Assembly (NCBI GenBank): GCA_946803715.1
Contig: CAMPET010000200.1
Span: 23,004 to 87,003 of the forward strand
Reading direction: 5' to 3'
DNA from: Beroe ovata
Taxonomy: Eukaryota; Ctenophora; Nuda; Beroida; Beroidae
DNA length: 64,000 nt
The position numbers were made by a program, and so were the translations under genes. Numbering within the stretch: the stretch's first letter is position 1; the number at the start of each line of letters is the position of its first letter. Of this stretch, positions 40,656-51,300 are shown piece by piece. The notes beneath the pieces are model-generated. The model saw only the letters and a program-made list of their open reading frames with translations, had not been told where the DNA came from and did not search any database.

Positions 40656-41264
40656 TTATGACTGTGGGGATGACTTCATATTTAATGGGAAGTTTGCTTT
40701 ACGCTTTGAGCTATTGTTTGGCGAGGTGACTAATATCAAAACAGGGCTGTGTGACGATTTGGCGACTCTATCGTCACAAGTTGCTGACACCACTACATAC
40801 CGGTGACGTAGGAATGCTTCAGAAGATTATAAGTTTTATCTCACATGTTTACTGTTTAGTGTCGACTGATCTTATCGATTTTCTATATATTAGGTTTGTG
40901 TATCACTGTGAGGTTTTGATATGATTCCAGCTTGAAAATCATATCCGTGTCAATCCCATATACTTGTCTGATTTTCTTTTTTCTTAAATACTTGATCAAG
41001 ATGAGTCCAGCCCAAATTCTCTGTTTAAGAAGGTACCATGCACCAGAACTCTCGGGAAAGTGTATGGGCGATCAGTGCAGCGAGTATACCCTTCTACAGA
41101 GATGGAATAACAGCAGGTACCAACTGTTTTTCAAAGATTCTCTGTTGTTCGACTGAAATATGGGACATGAAGTGCTGGCAGCTGTGGGCTCACTGTGCCC
41201 AAAATTGATGATCACTGATCAATGATCATGGTTCACATGAAGAAATTCAATATTATGCTTAATT
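40656..41264. other. Intergenic stretch with decayed Piwi-intron repeat
   Basis: No supported gene. 40737-40815 resembles the 97-bp repeat of Piwi intron 2 (ACAGGGCTGT, GCTGACACCACT). The ORF at 40932-41156 lacks recognisable features. Confidence 0.55.
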
Positions 41265-42490
41265 AGCAAATAAGGGGTTATGTCGACCGTTAACTAGGGA
41301 ACCGATTATCAGCTTAACTCTAAATTTTTGTTGTCCGAGTTTCTAATGGTCCTTGAGCTATGATAAAGGTTTCAAGTTAATCAGTCGATCCGTTTGAGAG
41401 CTATCCTCAAATGCTCACTTAAATTGACCAGTAATGAGCAGATAAGGGGTCATGTAATATGTCGGCCCTTAACTTGAGAACCGATTATCAGCTTAACTTG
41501 AAATTTTGGTTGTCCGAGTTTCTAATGGTCCTTGAGCTATGATAGAAGTTTCAAGTTAATCGGTCGATCCGTTTGGGAGCTATCCTCAAATGCTCACTTA
41601 AATTGACCAGTAAAGAGCAGATAAGGGGTTATGTCGGCCGTTAACTAGGGAACCGATTATCAGCTTAACTTGAAATTTTGGTTGTCCGAGTTTCTAATGG
41701 TCCTTGAGCTATGATAGAAGTTTCAAGTTAATCGGTCGATCCGTTTGGGAGCTATCCTCAAATGCTCACTTAAATTGACCAGTAAAGAGCAGATAAGGGG
41801 TTATGTCGGCCGTTAACTAGGGAACCGATTATCAGCTTAACTTGAAATTTTGGTTGTCCGAGTTTCTAATGGTCCTTGAGCTATGATAGAAGTTTCAAGT
41901 TAATCGGTCGATCCGTTTGGGAGCTATCCTCAAATGCTCACTTAAATTGACCAGTAAAGAGCAGATAAGGGGTTATGTCGGCCGTTAACTAGGGAACCGA
42001 TTATCAGCTTAACTTGAAATTTTGGTTGTCCGAGTTTCTAATGGTCCTTGAGCTATGATAGAAGTTTCAAGTTAATCGGTCGATCCGTTTGGGAGCTATC
42101 CTCAAATGCTCACTTAAATTGACCAGTAAAGAGCAGATAAGGGGTTATGTCGGCCGTTAACTAGGGAACCGATTATCAGCTTAACTTGAAATTTTGGTTG
42201 TCCGAGTTTCTAATGGTCCTTGAGCTATGATAGAAGTTTCAAGTTAATCGGTCGATCCGTTTGGGGGCTATCCTCAAATGCTCACTCAAATTGACGGATA
42301 AAGAGCAGAAAAGGGGTAATGTCGGCCGTTAACTAGGGAACCGATTATCAGCTTAACTTTAAATTTTGGTTGTCTGAGTTTCTAATGAGCTAATGGTCCT
42401 TGAGCTATGATAGAAGTTTCAAGTTGATCGGTCGAGCTATCCTCAAATGCTCACTTAAATTGACCAGTATTGAGCAGATAAGGAGTTCTC
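41265..42490. repeat. 172-bp satellite array, about seven monomers
   Basis: The ATGTCGGCC landmark recurs at about 41280, 41459, 41631, 41803, 41975, 42147 and 42319, a period of 172 bp (first step 179). Inner monomers are nearly identical and the edges are diverged, typical of a homogenising tandem array. Confidence 0.97.
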
Positions 42491-43796
42491 ATCACTTTTC
42501 CAGTCCCCACCCACTCTCAATGACTTTCGGGATTGTTTCCTGGCAGTTAAGATAGGGTAGTTACGCTTTTCCCACGCCACACGTCAAAATAGTTAAATAT
42601 GCTGTCTCGGTCATATGATGGATTGTTTCATAGCATACACACATGTCCCGTGCTCCAACTACTACCGGGCTCCAACTACTACTCCCCTACTACCATGATT
42701 TTGTTTTGCGTGGATTTTATTCTTGCTCCTTTATAAACCCGGTTACGCGATATCTCGACCGATGATGACACAAACACACGCAGACACCAGCACAAAGACA
42801 GACGCACACGCACAGACACAGCCATACATAGACACACACAGACAGACACCTGCACACACACACACAGCACACACACACAGACGCACACAGACCCACATAC
42901 ACAGACACACAGACCCACACTACAGTCTACACAGTACACAGGTAACTTGATGAAATGTTACTCGACTTACTACAGAGTATGCAAAATATTCGCGACCATA
43001 AAAAACCCCTTCGAGTGGCATTAAAATATTTGGTTTTGCCCGTTTTGGATAGTATGAGTTCCTTGGGTTGCAAAATTCCTTCTACGAGAGCCGTGTATAT
43101 TATAATACTCTGTCAAGTTCACACGGCCCGTTTGCTAGAATCTCAAACAGTTCTGTTATTCACTTTCGGTATGTTGCACTCTGCGATTCGCATCGTAATA
43201 TGATTCTACTCCGTTTAGTTTTCCCCGAAAATGCTGAAAAAATGACTTAAGTTTCTGTTAAACCTGGTGTTGAAAAGAGACATTACTTATTCTGTGTTTT
43301 GGCTGTCGTACATCACTGCATCGAACATGCTTGTTATGATTGTATGTTATTATGCTTATTTTTTAATTCGTAAGTTTAAACTTGTATTGTGTTAAATATT
43401 GTAATTTTCTTATGTTGTTTAACTGTTGAGCTCTGATGTCTATGAGTTGACGGGATTGTTATCAACAATGTAAGCAAAATTATCGTTTCGGTAAACAATA
43501 TTTCACAGTTGTTTGAAGTGGTCTACAAACGTGCTGTACCTCGGCTGTGCAGTACAATCTATAAGTGACGTCCTATGTATAGTCAGTAGTCACTCCCTTA
43601 CTCCCCCTCTATTTTTAGAAGTGTACAATACGCATTCACAGTAAGTTATTAGCTGTGGGGGGAGTTAAGTATGGCACATTGGCACGATTCCATATTATGT
43701 TGGTCCACAGGACGTTAAGATGAAGGTGACGTTATGATGGAGGAATTGTGACGCAAGTTCATTATAATGTATCGTTATCAGTCCATATAGCTTGTT
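42491..43796. other. Non-coding stretch with CA repeat
   Basis: No supported gene. A CA-rich microsatellite occupies about 42768-42935. The rest is AT-rich unique-looking DNA up to the gap. Confidence 0.6.
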
Positions 43797-44202
43797 NNNN
43801 NNNNNNNNNNNNNNNNNNNNNNNNNNNNNNNNNNNNNNNNNNNNNNNNNNNNNNNNNNNNNNNNNNNNNNNNNNNNNNNNNNNNNNNNNNNNNNNNNNNN
43901 NNNNNNNNNNNNNNNNNNNNNNNNNNNNNNNNNNNNNNNNNNNNNNNNNNNNNNNNNNNNNNNNNNNNNNNNNNNNNNNNNNNNNNNNNNNNNNNNNNNN
44001 NNNNNNNNNNNNNNNNNNNNNNNNNNNNNNNNNNNNNNNNNNNNNNNNNNNNNNNNNNNNNNNNNNNNNNNNNNNNNNNNNNNNNNNNNNNNNNNNNNNN
44101 NNNNNNNNNNNNNNNNNNNNNNNNNNNNNNNNNNNNNNNNNNNNNNNNNNNNNNNNNNNNNNNNNNNNNNNNNNNNNNNNNNNNNNNNNNNNNNNNNNNN
44201 NN
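43797..44202. other. Assembly gap (406 N)
   Basis: A run of N. Satellite sequence begins directly on its right side, so the missing DNA may be satellite. Confidence 1.
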
Positions 44203-44560
44203 ATCGGATTGAGGTGAAATTTTGGTTGTCCGAGTTTCTCATGGTCCTTGAGCTATGGTAGAAGTTTCAAGTCAATCGGTCGATCCGTTTGGGAGCTATT
44301 ATCAAATGCTCACTCAAACTGACATGTTTAGGGTCGATAAGGGGTTATGGCAGACACTAACTCAGAAACTGATCATCGGATTGAAGTGAAATTTTGGTTG
44401 TCCGAGTTCCTAATGGTCCTTGACCGATAATAAAAGTTTCAAATCAATCGGTCTATCCGTTTGGGAGCTATCCTCAAATGCTCACTTAAACTGACATGTT
44501 TTGGGTGGATAAGGGGTTATGGCGGCCACTAACTCAGGAATTGATCATCGGATTGATAAT
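44203..44560. repeat. Diverged satellite monomers beside the gap
   Basis: Two to three monomers of the same family as 41265-42490 (shared GGTTGTCCGAGTTTCT and CGGTCGATCCGTTTGGGAGC), with the ATCGGATTGA landmark repeating at about 172-bp intervals. They differ consistently from the main array and form a separate subfamily. Confidence 0.9.
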
Positions 44561-45222
44561 ATGTGCTCCGTGATAAAATCTTTGTGCTAAATACGTTGAG
44601 TTGTGAACACTGAACATACTCAGAGGATAGAGGTATGTCATGTATACACTAAAGCTGCCGCTTTAAATTAACATCTTGTAGTTATATCCAATGTGGACGC
44701 GTTTTCTACTGTTATAGTGTGATACCTAACTAGTATGATACCTAAGTATGATACCTAAGTCTTCACTAACTAGTATGATACCTAAGTATGATACCTAAGT
44801 CTTCACTATAATCCCCCCTCCCGACTCCCCCTCCCCAAATTACGTGATCGATCATGAACCATGGCATGAATGGGTATAAACTATACAATTTCGTACAGTT
44901 TCGAAAGACATCAACTTACAGTCGCGCTCCTTTTATCTTTGCTTGTTGTCCGTTTCCCAATAACAGTTTGCTGAACTTGCCAATCGGACATTTCGGTTAA
45001 CTTTGCTACCTACAGTAGTATGGGGATCAGAGGTGTGAAACAATGGCGAGAAGTGAATGTTTGATATGAGAAGGCGTGCTATTAGCGATAACAGGCATCA
45101 ATAAATTGGATATTCACCAACAATAAAACAAATTAGACTTCTAAGAATCCCTTAGGTAATTACAAAAACCCAACTAACAAATTACACAATAACAATACAC
45201 AAAAGCATACAATAACAAATCC
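44561..45222. other. Intergenic stretch with short tandem repeats
   Basis: No supported gene. AGTATGATACCTA repeats occupy about 44710-44805. The remainder is AT-rich and leads into the 3' end of the next minus-strand gene. Confidence 0.6.
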
Positions 45223-46143
45223 CTAAAGTGACAAAAGTAGAGAATGCGAATAGTCGGGTATGTATCGTCTGTAAAAATCGAGCGAATAGCGCGCCCGTTT
45301 CTGTAACAGCGAACTCCTCAGTTTGCGAATCTTGTAACTAGGATGCTTTAATCTACAAGACCGTGCCACTGTCACATTACTCTGACTACAGCTGTCACTG
45401 ACAACAGCTGATTTGATTGAGGTGGGCGGGATACACACTGAAGGTTGACCCGTTACTTTGCAATTCTCAGTTTCACATAGCAAGTCAGGTTTGCTAGATT
45501 CTGTTTGACTGCCAGACAAATTGTCGTTCATTGCAGCTCCATTATGATAGTCAGTGACAATTAACTCCATATCTTCTGTTACAATTTCCCCCATATCTTC
45601 TGTTACAGTATCGTTATAACGTGTGGCACAAGGAACAATATCATCAGGAACAGGTTCACTGATAGATCGTTCTGAATCCGACCGCTGGGAGACCAAATTT
45701 CGAACAAGCGAAGACTTGTAAGTGACTTCGTGAATGATTTCAGCGACTAGCGCAGACAAAGTTACCAATACTTTGACAAACTCACAGTTAGCCAAATAAC
45801 AAGCGAGTTGGTGCAAAGTATGCAGCCCAAATGACCGGATGTTCTCTAAATTGGAACGAAGCGCAGTCAGAACTAAATTCCTATCAGTGTCCTGATTCCC
45901 GTTGTCGGTTACGAGTTCATTCTGATTCGTGGTCATGTTCAGTTGCCCGTGATCACGTGATATTTCACTGAGGAAGCGTAGCAATTTATCCGTTTTGTTT
46001 TTGAGCCGTGTACAAAGTCGATAGTACTTCCGAGTGCGGTGCTGCGATGCATTGCGGGTCAAAATGGGAGTCAGGAGGGATACTGAAGTTGAGAGTTTAG
46101 AGGGGTCAAGGATAATGGAGGTTTGTCTGAGAGGATCCTTCAT
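45223..46143 (-). CDS. Helical nuclear-type protein, possibly NEPRO-like
   Basis: A 306-residue intronless ORF. Residues about 30-60 are basic (RTRKYYRLCTRLKNKTDKLL) and residues about 90-150 are strongly helical and hydrophobic (LVLTALRSNLENIRSFGLHT, then FVKVLVTLSALVAEIIHEV). The middle carries acidic repeats EDMGEIVTEDMELIVTD, and the end is basic (RLKHPSYKIRKLRSSLLQKR). The order of a basic 'YR-L--LKN' helix and then a long hydrophobic helical block recalls the N-terminal domain of NEPRO, a nucleolar RNase MRP-associated protein. The similarity is weak and from memory, so I assign no symbol. It lies 406 bp beyond the stop of the Trp-rich gene on the same strand. Confidence 0.5.
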   Translation of the reverse strand: MKDPLRQTSIILDPSKLSTSVSLLTPILTRNASQHRTRKYYRLCTRLKNKTDKLLRFLSEISRDHGQLNMTTNQNELVTDNGNQDTDRNLVLTALRSNLENIRSFGLHTLHQLACYLANCEFVKVLVTLSALVAEIIHEVTYKSSLVRNLVSQRSDSERSISEPVPDDIVPCATRYNDTVTEDMGEIVTEDMELIVTDYHNGAAMNDNLSGSQTESSKPDLLCETENCKVTGQPSVCIPPTSIKSAVVSDSCSQSNVTVARSCRLKHPSYKIRKLRSSLLQKRARYSLDFYRRYIPDYSHSLLLSL

Positions 46144-46439
46144 TCCTGTGGTGAATGGGTAACAGTGTGGAATAGGCCAACGTCTAATTCAACCATCGTC
46201 GCGAATATCCAATAGAATTCTTGGGTATTCCGTGCATGATGACCGGAATACCCAACTCATTACAGCTGTACAATCGATGTGCGTGTCTGTGATGGTGGTG
46301 GAATTGAGTTGGAATGTGTTCTTCCTTCTAGTCTAGTAAACTCTCATGTGAACAGTTAAAGTGGCAAACTGTGCATGCCATGATAAATAAATACCATTCG
46401 ATATAAAAGCTAAATTGGGATATAATCGAAAAAAAGGTT

Positions 46440-46502
46440 TCAATTAATTAAAGGGTTAAATTAAAGGGTTAAATTAAAGGGTTAAATTAAAGGGTTAAAT
46501 CA
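46440..46502. repeat. 15-bp tandem repeat
   Basis: Four copies of TTAAAGGGTTAAATT just beyond the 3' end of the Trp-rich gene. Confidence 0.95.
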
Positions 46503-46549
46503 AATAAGAATTAAAATACCATGAAAAAACGAACATTATCAATCGATTA

Positions 46550-47880
46550 TCAAGCTACCTCCACGCTGATATTACCATTTTGGATGATATATACCAGCGG
46601 TTTTCCCAAGCTACTGACTTTTCTAAGTTCTTCCTGCAATTGACGGTAGATGTCTTTTTTCGGTGGAACAGAGTCAGATTCAACTCTTTTGGTTAAAAAA
46701 GACTCGGATTTGTCTCGTTTATGGGGTGGAGACGCTAGAGAATCTAAATCGTTGAGCCCCTTCCCAACTTTTGGCACAGCTGGAGCAGTTTGTTGCGCAA
46801 CTGTCTGAGGCTGTGCAACTGTCTGAGGTTGTGCAACTGTCTGAGGTTGTGTAGCTGCATGAATCTGTGCAGTTGCATGAGATAGTGCAGTTTTCCCAGT
46901 TCTAGATTGCTTAGTTTCCACACCATTCCCATTATGAGCCCCTGATATTGACGTAGTGGGTACATTCAGTAATTCTTGGAATGATTGAGTTGGTCTTGTC
47001 AGTTTCAGACCTGTGCGTGACGGTACAGAATTGACATACGGTGACTTGTATTGTGTAGTAGGGCACGCTTTCTGAGGGGCCGTCGTTTCAGTGTTTCGAT
47101 GAGATGTTCGGGAAAATTTGTTCTCAGTATGAGCCCCTAACAAATCCGCAAAATCGGCCGGCTTTTGTCGTTTTTGCGTTGTTTCCGTGACTTTCGGTCG
47201 TTTCTTAGTTTTAGCCACGGGAAGTGACGGGAACGCCTCCATGGTTAGCTCCGGTGCGGGTTCTCTCCAGCCGTCCTCAGTGCCGTCCCAAGCCTCAAGC
47301 GGAACGGAGGAGAACTCCTCAACCTCGTTCCAGATGTCACCACTCGTGTCCCACGAATCTGTGTTCCACGACTCTGCAGAAAAGAGGAGTTGAGTGGGGG
47401 AAGAGGGGGTTAGAACTTAGAGTGGACAAAGAGGGGGTTTGAGTGGGGGGAGNGGGGGTTTAAGTGGGGGAAGAGGGGGTTTGAGTGGGGGAAGAGGGGG
47501 TTGGAGTGGGGGAAGAGGGGGTTTGAGTGGGGAGAGGTAAAGGAGGAGTTACAATCTAATCGTTAATTAACCCGGGTAAGTGAAGATTAGATTGGAAACA
47601 TTGTGGAGTATCAGCATATCATGACAACACATTCGATTGTTCTTCACATACACGTTAGCCAATGAGTGAAGGGAGCCGGGAGTTTGAAATTGATCATACG
47701 GTATGTAACAAACTACACATGATAACGGTAGGGGACGGGGTTGTTGTAATGGAGTAAATTCAGATCCCTACACAATCCCTGAGTTCACTTACCGCCACTG
47801 GGTATGTGGGAGGGCGCTCCCCAACCTGAGGTATCACATTCCCACGCAGCTGATATCCCTTTCCGCAACTTCTTGGGCAT
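46550..47880 (-). CDS. Tryptophan-rich (GW-like) hypothetical protein
   Basis: Two exons (47793-47880 and 46550-47373, GT-AG, in frame) give 303 residues. I do not recognise the family. The first 65 residues carry seven tryptophans (13, 20, 32, 37, 44, 58, 65) in an acidic, Ser/Gly-rich setting such as DTSGWGAP, NTDSWDTSGDIWNE and EAWDGTEDGW. The remaining 238 residues have none. This resembles the spaced Trp motifs by which GW proteins bind Argonaute pockets. The second part is basic (AKTKKRPKV) and Gln/Thr-rich, with a four-fold AQPQTV-type repeat. A short helical C-terminus (YRQLQEELRKVSSL) follows. The start MPKKLRKG is the first ATG of exon 1. A role with the nearby Piwi is speculation. 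Confidence 0.7.
47395..47545. repeat. G-rich minisatellite in intron
   Basis: A repeat of about 21 bp, GTTTGAGTGGGGGAAGAGGG, in the intron of the Trp-rich gene. A single N interrupts it at 47453. G runs of five suggest G-quadruplex potential on the plus strand. Confidence 0.9.
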
Positions 47881-48356
47881 CGGCTAAATTCGTATATACC
47901 TTCTCGATAAGAGATCATCATAGTGTTGGTCAGAGACTCAATGTACTCGAGTCAGACGATTTTGGAGAGTATTTATGATTGAAATCAACTATTCATTTAA
48001 CAAAATGAAAAGATCCAAATGGCTATCAAATACTTATACCAACATTTACAATACCATGTCGTTTTAAAAGGAAGAAACAATATTGCATTCTAGTATGACG
48101 TGAAGGGAACTAACATTTTGGAGACATGAATTGCCTGAGTTAAGATTACAAGAGTACCAGACTCATTGGAAAATAAGTAGGAAACCGGGAATGTCCTCAA
48201 AAGTGCAGCCCACGTTTTCTCGTCGCAAATAAAAATGCCAAGTTGAAACATGCCCTTGAAACAGAGATATGTGTTCCAATATAAAGTCCAGTGAGGTTAC
48301 TAAGTGGATTTGCTCACTGCTCACAGGGTTGCTAATAGGATCTCGGTTGTTGTTGC

Positions 48357-51300
48357 CTAGGAGATCTCCATGACCTCCTCGTCAGTTACACGGAGAGCGG
48401 AGAAAGGTACCATTTCCACAGAGTTGGTGACAACTGTCGTACCCACAGGATAGGTGTAGTCCCCTTGTCTGCGAAGGGAGGGAGGGGTGGGTCAGGGAGA
48501 GGAGGGGGTGCAAAGAGTGTGATACAACGAGATCTATTGATAAGGGTGGTACTGTAATAATATGCTGTGTGATTGAGAGAGTATGATATCATACACTACC
48601 GCTTTCCTGCGGAGCAAGCTTCATCACTGTGAATATAATACTCTTCAAGAGTCACCCTGATCTTTTTGTCAGCCCTCTTTTCCAGAGGTCATTCTAAATG
48701 GGCAGGCGCAAAGTTGAATATTGACGCTCACATCAAAGGGTGAAGAGAACTGCACTGCGTCTCCTCTAATATGGAGACATTCCACTGCTAGTATGGCTGG
48801 CTATGATAATACTATTGTCCAGGACCTAATTTTATAAACTACATTCCACTGATGGACTTAATCATAACACCAGTACTCTTGAATGTTATACGTCATGTTT
48901 ATAGCGATATCTGTTATCTTGAAATTATCACAGGGTTCATTGAGCAACTGATAGAATATATTTGATCCCAATCCATCTCTAGGTATCATGGAGAGTGACA
49001 TTGTCACTCTTGAATGGTATACGTCAAGTTCATAGCGATATCTGTAACTTTGAAATTGTCACAGGGTACATTGAGCGACCGATAGAATATATTTGATCCA
49101 AATCCATCTCTAGGTATCATGGAGAGTGATATTGTCATAGCTGGAGTTTCTTGTCGATACCCAGGGATCCGAAACGCAGACCATTTCGCCCAATTTGTCC
49201 GTTCCCCCGACCCGCTAGGCTCAGGAGACTCATCCATCATCACAGACAAGCTGGACAACTCTCAGTTTTGCATGCATGCACACCAGGCAGAGAACTGTGA
49301 CCCGCAGATTAGAATTCTACTGGAGTGTGCGCGGGAAGCCCTCACAGACGCAGGACTACACGGATTTCAGGGTGAACCAGCTCAGGGAACCATAGGCTGC
49401 ATTGTGTCGAGTGAAGTGAGCGACTATGGGGAATCAGTTGGATACGACATAGCGGCACTGTCTGGTTACGGTGTTCTGGGAGGCTGCCGAGCTATGATAG
49501 CAAACAGAATCTCATTCGAGTGTAACCTAACCGGTACAAGTTACACCCTGGCTACCGGTAACAGTCTGGTGGCGTTGCATAATGCTGTGCGTCTCATCAC
49601 CGATAACCGGTGTGATGCGGTAGTGGTGGGTTGTGTGGAGCTGTGTATCAAGCAGAGTCACACCAGGAAAGTGGCGATGTTAGGCGCCACCATAAGTCGT
49701 GTTGAGGGAGGGGGTGTGATTGTGTTGGCGAGAAGGGGGCTGGCAAGCAAGGTGTATGGGAGAGTTGATGCAGCCTGGGTGAGGTATCTTGGAGCCGAGA
49801 TGAGAGGGGGAATTCGCGATGCTTGGAGCAATATTGGGAGAAGTGAGGGAAATTTTGAGATTGTGTTTGGAGATAGCAGTTGGAATAGAGATGTTGGATA
49901 CATAGAGAAACATATGTTCAACACTTCACAATTCAAAGGGATGTACAAGTACAAGCTCCATACCGCGATAAGAAAAATCGGTGATTTGGGACCTGCCTCA
50001 GGATTAACAACCCTGCTCATCGCACTTTACTCCTGCCTAATGAATCGATTCTGCGTGACGGCATGCGGCATAACAGGGACTTATTGCGTGATACACATCA
50101 CACCCTCCCCACCACCTCATCTCACCCCTCGGTACCTCACAGTGTGTGCAAAAAACACAGATACAGTGAGCAGAGTTCTGCACAGGTACAATCACTGCAC
50201 TCCAGAGCAGTGCATGTTTATCGCGCACTGCTTCTCTAAAATGAGTGGTCATGTGAGAGGTATATATGATGGGGAGATAGGTACCACACATATTGGAACC
50301 CCCTCGACTCGACCAATTTGGCTGGTGGTGGGAGGGGTGGGGGCTAATTGGGTGGGTATGGGCCAGCATCTCATGTCTATTCCACAGTATGCAGCCTCAG
50401 TTCACACAACGCGCACGCTGATCAATGAAGATGTTAGAGATACGTCCAATGCTATCTATAATCTGTTCATGGAACTACTGGAATTTCAACTAGCTCACAT
50501 TGATCTGTTGAAGTGGTTGGGACTGCACTTTGATGGTATCATTGGGCACAGTTTTGGTGAGATAGCTGCACTGTATGCTGCAGGAGCACTCACCAGACAC
50601 CAAGCCGTACAGTGTGCAGAGCAGAGGGCAGCCAGCGTGATATTGACGCGCGAAGGAGCTATGTTGGCAGTGACACTTCCCGTGAGTGTGAACGACCCGG
50701 CACAATGGGTAGCAGATAGGGTGGGGTGTGAGGTGGACGTGGCGTGTGTGAACAGTTCACACTCTGTAGTGATATCGGGAGACAGAGTGGAAGTGGAACG
50801 CGCACGGCGTGTATTGGAGGAGGAGACGGGAGCAAGGTGTATGGGTGTGCGGAGCTTTGACAAGGCATTTCACTCGAGGTTCATGTTCCAAGCAGCAGAA
50901 GTTTACAAAGAATCACTGCAGGGCGTGTTCCAGGGTACAAGAGCCCCGGGAAACTTCATCAGCTCCAGTCATGTGGGAGAAGAGGTCACAACTATAGATG
51001 CGGAGTATTTCACAACCAACATGGTGGGCCAAGTCAAGTTTTACAGCGCATACAGGGACAATATACCCCCTGATGCAGTGGTATTGGAGCTGTCTCCACA
51101 TAGCATGTTTTGTAGGTCTATACATGAGGATATTCCTGGTACTGAGTGCATCCCACTGTCCAGTCGACACGATCACCACATTGCACAGAGTGATGCCCCG
51201 ATTAGTGAGTTGGAGAAAATTGTGGAAACTCACACAGCAAACTCTCACAATAAGAGGAAACAGAGTAACGACGAATACCAATTGTTCAAAGCCCTCAAGC

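Noticed and set aside
41265-42490. CRISPR array
   Set aside because: Repeats are 172 bp, directly adjoining and without variable spacers; the genome is animal.
48599-48700. Possible extra minus-strand exon ([19 protein letters not shown])
   Set aside because: It reads open and lies next to the last PSMB7 exon, but the phase needed after exon 6 gives an immediate stop. The direct 52363-to-48468 join is in phase and gives the right protein length.
48884-49118. Minus-strand coding repeat ([13 protein letters not shown]) upstream of the PKS-like gene
   Set aside because: It is the antisense of the 131-bp duplication; stops interrupt it between the copies and no splice signals support it.
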